Source: Nocardia rhizosphaerihabitans (GTDB taxonomy: Bacteria; Actinomycetota; Actinomycetes; Mycobacteriales; Mycobacteriaceae). Taken from it: a DNA stretch of 64,000 bases. Below the pieces are notes generated by a model. It ran no database searches and was not told the DNA's origin. It saw nothing but the letters and a program-made list of their open reading frames with translations. Every line of letters begins with the position of its first letter. The first letter of the stretch is position 1. A program made the translations under genes and the position numbers. Below are positions 59,377 through 64,000 of this stretch, in pieces. The stretch is taken from assembly GCF_014646295.1 (NCBI RefSeq), contig NZ_BMNE01000006.1, forward strand, positions 434,001 through 498,000. The letters run 5' to 3'.

Positions 59377-60174
59377 TCAGGGTGCTGCGGTAGCCATGGT
59401 GCGCAGGATGGTGGCGGTGGCGTCGTCGAGGGGATAGAAGAACTCGATGGCCAGTTCCGAGAGGGTGACGTCGGCGGGGGCGCCGAAGGTCGCCATGGTG
59501 GAGAACATGGTGAGCGGTCCGAGCGGTGAGCTGATACGGATCGGGACCTGGAAGGGGCCGGTCGGCTCCCGCGGTCCGGGCGAATCGTCGGGGACCGGAT
59601 AGCCTTTCACTTCGTCGTAGAGGGCCCGCAGGCGTGCGTCGCCGGTCGCGCCGAGCTGACGGAGCAGGCGCTCGAGGAACAGCTCACGGACCTGGTGCAG
59701 GTTCCCCAGCCGTCCGGCCAGGCCGTCGGGATGCAGGACCAGCCGGAAGACGTTGGGGCGTGGGCGGAGCAGATGCTCGGGGACGCCCGCCATCAGTACC
59801 GGCATCGCGGCATTGCCCGCCACCACGTCCCACCAGCGGTCCACCACCACCGCCGGGTACGGCTCGTGGGCGGCGAGCATCGTGTCGACCGCCGCACGCG
59901 CCGGTGACAACGCGGCATCGTCGAGGGTCGACTCGCGGAAGGCGGGCGCGTAGCCGGCGGCCAGCAGCAGCGTATTGCGTTCCCGCAGTGGCACATCGAG
60001 CGTTTCGCACAGCCGCAGCACCATCGCCCGGCTCGGCGCGGACCGGCCCGTCTCGAGGTAGGACAGATGCCGCGCCGAGGTATCGGCGGCCAGCGCCAGG
60101 TCGAGCTGGCTGAGTTTGCGCCGCTGCCGCCACTCCCGCAGCAACGGCCCGATCCGCGATTCCGTCGCCGTCAT
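59377..60174 (-). CDS. XRE family regulator with MmyB-like ligand domain
   Basis: 265 residues. N-terminal HTH: LLREWRQRRKLSQLDLALAADTSARHLSYLETGRSAPSRAMVLRLCETLDV. The remaining part (VVVDRWWDVVAGNAAMPVLMAGVPEHLLRPRPNVFRLVLHPDGLAGRLGNL) is MmyB-like, a fold that in related proteins binds fatty acids or other ligands. It is divergent from an NTF2-like gene and probably regulates it. Confidence 0.9.
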   Translation of the reverse strand: MTATESRIGPLLREWRQRRKLSQLDLALAADTSARHLSYLETGRSAPSRAMVLRLCETLDVPLRERNTLLLAAGYAPAFRESTLDDAALSPARAAVDTMLAAHEPYPAVVVDRWWDVVAGNAAMPVLMAGVPEHLLRPRPNVFRLVLHPDGLAGRLGNLHQVRELFLERLLRQLGATGDARLRALYDEVKGYPVPDDSPGPREPTGPFQVPIRISSPLGPLTMFSTMATFGAPADVTLSELAIEFFYPLDDATATILRTMATAAP

Positions 60175-60260
60175 CGTCCCAGCGTATCCATCTGGACAAT
60201 CGTCCGGCCATGACCTCGGAGGTTATTGCTGCGGTGCCACCGCCACCGCACAGTGGGCTG

Positions 60261-60713
60261 ATGACCACTATCACCGCGCCGCACGAGACCGTGCCTGCGC
60301 AGGGCCGCCCGATGACCGCAGACGCCGATGCGGCCGCCGTGCGGCAGCTGCTGGCTACCCAGTCCGCCGCCTGGGCTGCCGGTGACGGCACCGCCTTCGC
60401 CGCCACCTTCACCGAGGACGCCGATTTCGTCTCCGTGATCGGCGAGTTCATCCAGGGCCGTGCGGAACTGGCGACGGTCATGCAGGAAGGCTTCGACGGC
60501 TTCATGCACGGCACCCGGCTCTCGGATCCGGAGCGCACGACCGTGCGATTCCCGGCGGCCGACCTGGCTGTCCTCGTCACCTACGGCGTGAGCGTCCTGC
60601 GCCCGGACACGACCGTCCCGCCGACCAGGACAGCGCAGATCCGCACAGCCGTCCGCACCGGCGGCCGCTGGCTGTTCACCTCGTTCCAGAACACCCGCAT
60701 CGTGCCGCAGTAG
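60261..60713 (+). CDS. SgcJ/EcaC family NTF2-like oxidoreductase/isomerase
   Basis: 150 residues from the ATG giving MTTITAPHETVPAQGRPM. The SnoaL/DUF4440-like fold has AVRQLLATQSAAWAAGDGTAFAATFTEDADFVSVIGEFIQGRAEL and VRTGGRWLFTSFQNTRIV. Members are in polyketide tailoring but many are uncharacterised. A longer start at 60210 is possible. It is divergent from the XRE gene, a pairing typical of such regulators. Substrate unknown. Confidence 0.78.
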   Translation: MTTITAPHETVPAQGRPMTADADAAAVRQLLATQSAAWAAGDGTAFAATFTEDADFVSVIGEFIQGRAELATVMQEGFDGFMHGTRLSDPERTTVRFPAADLAVLVTYGVSVLRPDTTVPPTRTAQIRTAVRTGGRWLFTSFQNTRIVPQ

Positions 60714-60803
60714 CGCCCAGCGCGGCAGTCTCGCGGATCGCCATGTCCGCCTTCCGAACCGGCGACGCCGACAGCCGCGGACTCGTCAGCTGTTCGACGC
60801 CCT

Positions 60804-61355
60804 TCACGGGGAGCTGAGGCCGCGTTCGTGCATGAGCAGCAGGCCATAGGCCGCCACCGCGTGGGGGTCGATGATCTCGCCGCGCAGGATCATCGCCTCG
60901 AGCTGTGGGCGGGAGAACCAGGCCATGCGCATGTCCTGCTCCTCGGGTTCGCGCTGGGGCTCGCCGGGAGTGAGGCCGGTGGCGAGGAAGCAGTGACCGC
61001 GCTGGCTGCTCGAGGCGGGCGCCGAGGCCATGGTGCCGAGCAACGTCATCCGGTCGGCCCGCAACCCGGTTTCCTCACGCAACTCGTTGTGCGCCAACTC
61101 GATCGGCGTCGGGGCCGTGCCCTGCGGCGGAGTGCCGGCGGGGAACTCCCAGCACCGCGTCCCCAGCGGATACCGGTACTGCTCGACCAGATGGAAGCCC
61201 TCCCCGTCGAACGGGACGACCATCGCCCAGTCGGCCTTGTCGACCACGGCGTAGATGCCGACGGAACCGTCGGAGCGGCGAATGGTGTCCTCCCGCAGCC
61301 GCATCCACGGATTGGTGTAGATCGTGCGCGAGCTGAGCTGTTCCATGGCATCCAT
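60804..61355 (-). CDS. NUDIX hydrolase (ADP-ribose pyrophosphatase-like)
   Basis: 183 residues from MDAMEQLSSRTIYTNPWMRLREDTI, ending near the alpha/beta hydrolase. The Nudix box region is EFPAGTPPQGTAPTPIELAHNELREETGL, with the REETG core intact but spacing looser than in many members. VEQYRYPLGTRCWEFPAGT is the ADP-ribose pyrophosphatase signature. It hydrolyses a nucleotide sugar or related diphosphate. The gene starts 13 bp after the upstream hydrolase stop, so they are likely co-transcribed. Confidence 0.87.
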   Translation of the reverse strand: MDAMEQLSSRTIYTNPWMRLREDTIRRSDGSVGIYAVVDKADWAMVVPFDGEGFHLVEQYRYPLGTRCWEFPAGTPPQGTAPTPIELAHNELREETGLRADRMTLLGTMASAPASSSQRGHCFLATGLTPGEPQREPEEQDMRMAWFSRPQLEAMILRGEIIDPHAVAAYGLLLMHERGLSSP

Positions 61356-61368
61356 GGTGCCCCACCGA

Positions 61369-62256
61369 TCACGGGCGCAGGACGGACACCAGGAAGTCGG
61401 TCTGATCGCGCACGACCTGCTCGAACACGTCGTCGAAGTACACGTCGAAGTGGCCGACCGGGTACTGCTTCACCACCGCGTGCTTGGTGCGCTCGGCGGC
61501 CTTGCGGGTCGGGGCGGCGGGCGCGATCGAATCGTTCTCGGCGATCGCGTAGAACACCGGCACCTTCAGCGCCTTCGCCCGCCGGCCAGGCCGATCGAAC
61601 AGGGCCGAGAAGGCCACCCGTGCACCGACTTTCGGCTGATAGGTCGCGCTCTCCTCGGCCAGCCTGCCGAACCCCTCCGGCACGTCGGGCGCGCTCATCA
61701 GGGCGGCGGCGCGCTTGCGACCGGCCAACCGGATCCGCACCGGCTTGCGCCGGATCGGGCCGAACAGCAGGTCGACGGTCGCGATCGTGACGACCTTGGT
61801 GACGCTGGTCGGTCCTTTCGCCATCGCCGAGGCCCACCCGCTGGTGAACGGCACCTGCGCGACCACCGCGGCCAGATAGTCGTCGTCGGGCGCGACGGAC
61901 AACACGTGCCCGCCGCCGAACGAGGTGCCCCACAACGCGATCCGGGTCGCGTCGAACCCACGGATACTGCGCCCGTAGGCGATTGCGGCCTTCCAGTCCT
62001 GCCGCTGGCGGGCGATGTCGATCACCTGGCGTGGGTCACCCTCACTGTCGCCGAAATGCCGGTAGTCGAACGCCAGCACCCCCATCCCCGCCGCGACGAA
62101 CCGCCGCGCATACCGATCCAACCCCATTTCGCGGGTTGCCCCCAGCCCGTGTCCCATGATCACCAGCGGGCGCGGCCGGGGCGCACCGTCGGGCAGGTAG
62201 AGCCAGGCAGCGCACTGCTGGTCACCCGAGGGGAAACTGACGTCGACACGTTCCAT
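61369..62256 (-). CDS. Alpha/beta hydrolase
   Basis: 295 residues from MERVDVSFPSGDQQCAAWLYLP. Oxyanion region MGHGLGATREMGLD, nucleophile elbow LWGTSFGGGHVLS (GTSFGG), acid in AIAENDSIAPA and His in PVGHFDVYFDD complete the triad. The DYRHFGDSEGDPRQ stretch is typical of dienelactone-hydrolase-like or esterase families. Substrate unknown. It is divergent from the rnpB gene, with about 31 bp between. Confidence 0.88.
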   Translation of the reverse strand: MERVDVSFPSGDQQCAAWLYLPDGAPRPRPLVIMGHGLGATREMGLDRYARRFVAAGMGVLAFDYRHFGDSEGDPRQVIDIARQRQDWKAAIAYGRSIRGFDATRIALWGTSFGGGHVLSVAPDDDYLAAVVAQVPFTSGWASAMAKGPTSVTKVVTIATVDLLFGPIRRKPVRIRLAGRKRAAALMSAPDVPEGFGRLAEESATYQPKVGARVAFSALFDRPGRRAKALKVPVFYAIAENDSIAPAAPTRKAAERTKHAVVKQYPVGHFDVYFDDVFEQVVRDQTDFLVSVLRP

Positions 62257-62275
62257 GGCTCGTAACCGTACCGAG

Positions 62276-62281
62276 TACTCT
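62276..62281 (+). promoter_or_regulatory. -10 box of rnpB
   Basis: TACTCT lies six bases before the predicted 5' end of the RNase P RNA, a spacing suited to a -10 element. Confidence 0.4.
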
Positions 62282-62287
62282 GTACGA

Positions 62288-62699
<412 letters not shown>

Positions 62700-62711
62700 T
62701 CCGGCGAACAC

Positions 62712-62740
62712 GGCGGCGGTCCCGAAAGGGAACCGCCGCC
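62712..62740. terminator. Hairpin after rnpB
   Basis: GGCGGCGGT-CCC-GAAA-GGG-A-ACCGCCGCC forms a stem of 12 bp with one bulged A, lying 12 bp past rnpB and 21 bp from the end of the convergent lipoprotein gene. It probably ends transcription from both sides. Confidence 0.7.
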
Positions 62741-62761
62741 GCGTCGAGCCGGGAACACCCG

Positions 62762-63127
62762 TCAGCACATCAGCTTGGCCATCTGGAAGATCGCCTGCGC
62801 CTCTTCGGTGGTCGCGGCCGTCGCGCCGTTCTTGGAGTTCTTCACGATCGCGGCGACGACATCGGACTCGGGCTTGCCCGCCTTGATGTCACCGCAGGTC
62901 TGGGTCAGCACACCGCTCACCGCGGCGTCGTCGCGGCCCTCGGCCAGCTTCGGGAACGCGTTGCGGTAGCTCACCACGAACATGCCCGCCTTCCCCGAGT
63001 CGACCTGCGCGGTCGGGGCGGCGGACGAGGAGGAGCCGGCAGTGGAAGAGGAGTCGTCGCTGCAGCCGGCCAGAAGCAGGGCGAAGACGGTGGCGCTGGC
63101 CGCGATGGCGGCGGTAGTTCTACTCAC
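62762..63127 (-). CDS. Small lipoprotein
   Basis: 121 residues from GTG (VSRTTAAIAASATVFALLLAGC), lipobox LAGC at Cys22. A Ser-rich linker leads to a compact helical domain with conserved Cys in TCGDIKAG and the final KLMC, likely forming one disulphide. The upstream extension has no signal-like character, so I used this GTG. No family recognised; small exported Cys-pair proteins of this kind are common in mycolata. A hairpin (63162-63184) is upstream of the start. Confidence 0.75.
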   Translation of the reverse strand: MSRTTAAIAASATVFALLLAGCSDDSSSTAGSSSSAAPTAQVDSGKAGMFVVSYRNAFPKLAEGRDDAAVSGVLTQTCGDIKAGKPESDVVAAIVKNSKNGATAATTEEAQAIFQMAKLMC

Positions 63128-63319
63128 GCAGCGGGATGCTAGCGCCCCAGAAAACACCTCGCCTCCCGTGTGGTTAACGGGAGGAAACGCCGTCACGGCG
63201 AAAATGCGCGGGAACTCGCCGGGAACGTGAGCGAGGTCATAGAGTGATCGCCGTCGGCAGGGCTCGACGCCATCGGGCGCGGGCCCTCACATTCGATCGC
63301 GGAAGCAGGTCACATTTAC

Positions 63320-63652
63320 ATGCGGGTAGTTCGTTCCATTGTCGCCGGTGCACTGATCGCCGGAGCCGCTGCGGTTTTCACCTCGCTGGGTGCCGGATCG
63401 GCGAGCGCGGTCGCGGTGACCCCGCTGTCGGGTGGGGTCCAGGTGGACCTCAGCCCGGCCGATACCGCCTGGGTCCACCAGACCCGGTTCGGTCTGACCG
63501 TCGCCGGTCTGCCGCACCCGTCGGCGGCCTCGTTCGGCCAGGCGCTCGACGCGGCGGCGGCCGTGTCGTCGTCGGTGCCCAACGGCCGGGTCACCTTCAC
63601 CGTGTACGGCCCGTTCGACCAGCTCAACGGCACCATGCTGGCACTGCAGTAG
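63320..63652 (+). CDS. Small secreted protein
   Basis: 110 residues. Signal peptide MRVVRSIVAGALIAGAAAVFTSLG ending near SASA, then a short beta-rich domain with VQVDLSPADTAWVHQTRFGLTV and RVTFTVYGPFDQLNGTMLALQ. No Cys in the mature part and no known family. A ribosome site is weak. It precedes the RNB exoribonuclease by 20 bp in the same direction. Confidence 0.7.
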   Translation: MRVVRSIVAGALIAGAAAVFTSLGAGSASAVAVTPLSGGVQVDLSPADTAWVHQTRFGLTVAGLPHPSAASFGQALDAAAAVSSSVPNGRVTFTVYGPFDQLNGTMLALQ

Positions 63653-63672
63653 TCAGTCGCTAACCTGCCAGG

Positions 63673-64000
63673 ATGGAACTCCATCAGCGGATCGTCTCGG
63701 CGCCGGTCGACTTCGGCGCCATCCGTTCCGAATTCGGGCTGGCCTCGGACTATCCTGCCGAGGCCGTCTCGGAGGCCCGCGACGCGGTCGACGCGTTCGC
63801 GGGTACCAGGGTCGACCGGACCGACATCGAGTTCGTCACCATCGACCCGCCCAGCGCCATGGATCTGGACCAGGCGCTGCACATCGCACGCACCCCCACC
63901 GGCTTCACTCTGCATTACGCGATCACCGACCTCGGCGCCGTGATCGTGCCGGGCGGTGTGCTCGCCCGCGAATCCGAAGCGCGCGGCCAGACCTTCTACC
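63673..64000 (+). CDS. RNB domain exoribonuclease, 5' part only
   Basis: 109 codons reach the right edge. The catalytic RNB motif begins EFVTIDPPSSMDLDQALHIA, with the Asp residues that bind Mg in RNase II/R (DxxxxMDLD). The N-terminal nucleic-acid-binding domains of RNase II/R are missing, so this belongs to the short actinobacterial RNB form. It degrades RNA 3' to 5'. The rest lies beyond the window. Confidence 0.85.
   Translation, partial: MELHQRIVSAPVDFGAIRSEFGLASDYPAEAVSEARDAVDAFAGTRVDRTDIEFVTIDPPSAMDLDQALHIARTPTGFTLHYAITDLGAVIVPGGVLARESEARGQTFY

Noticed and set aside
63162..63184. Hairpin upstream of the small lipoprotein gene (CCTCCCGT/ACGGGAGG)
   Set aside because: Short stem in the promoter region; not enough to call an operator or terminator.

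Overview
The window looks like a chromosomal segment of a mycolic-acid-producing actinomycete, most likely Nocardia or a close relative. Supporting signs are high GC, frequent GTG/TTG starts, a FAS-II mycolate operon (fabD-acpM-kasA-accD6) preceded by aceE and a mabR-type regulator, AhpE, DUF3052 and DUF3145 proteins, mycobacterial-type cobC/cobD/ptpA/SURF1/Nif3/RNase H gene order, and mycobacterial-type operators. No prophage, insertion sequence or CRISPR array was seen. The species call is inference.

Layout. 1-4.6 kb: a fused aminodeoxychorismate synthase (cut by the left edge), a kinase-like APH protein, a DinB-like protein, an NDMA-dependent alcohol dehydrogenase behind a KstR-like site, and a DUF1801 protein. 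4.7-9.7 kb: a zinc-uptake locus of the AztABCD type around a Zur-like operator; the permease is fused in frame to a second AztD-like lipoprotein. 9.7-19.1 kb: two serine hydrolases, DUF3145, an acetyltransferase, an NmrA-like reductase, a glycine-zipper secreted protein, a methyltransferase, a small membrane peptide/ECF sigma/Cys-rich membrane protein cluster, and a TetR-Rieske oxygenase pair with an F420-type reductase. 19.1-25.1 kb: a SigJ-like sigma factor with an FAD oxidoreductase, then a four-gene overlapping membrane operon with a cupredoxin-like lipoprotein. 25.2-35.8 kb: the conserved core, with tRNA-Val, ahpE, DUF3052, a lipoprotein, aceE, mabR, fabD, acpM, kasA and accD6.

35.8-49.2 kb is more accessory: a decayed metallo-beta-lactamase relic, an FAH-family/alpha-beta hydrolase operon controlled by a divergent TetR with two palindromes, an HxlR regulator, an HTH-nucleotidyltransferase/HEPN toxin-antitoxin-like pair with a large palindrome at its start, a nitroreductase, a von Willebrand A membrane protein, an orphan adenine methyltransferase, a small protein with a TetR, a gamma carbonic anhydrase, a GlxA-type regulator, an MBL hydrolase and a repeat-bearing lipoprotein. 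49.2-64 kb: alanine dehydrogenase, a second SigJ-like factor, cobD, SURF1, ptpA, cobC, Nif3, a zinc-ribbon protein, RNase HI/phosphatase, a secreted serine protease, an XRE regulator with an NTF2-like protein, a NUDIX hydrolase, an alpha/beta hydrolase, the RNase P RNA, two small exported proteins, and the start of an RNB-family exoribonuclease.

How they work together: PDH E1 feeds acetyl-CoA, AccD6 supplies malonyl-CoA, FabD loads it on AcpM, and KasA elongates mero-mycolate chains under MabR control. The Azt genes form one zinc importer with its metallochaperones. CobC and CobD act in cobalamin side-chain assembly. Most remaining genes are regulator-enzyme pairs whose substrates cannot be read from sequence.
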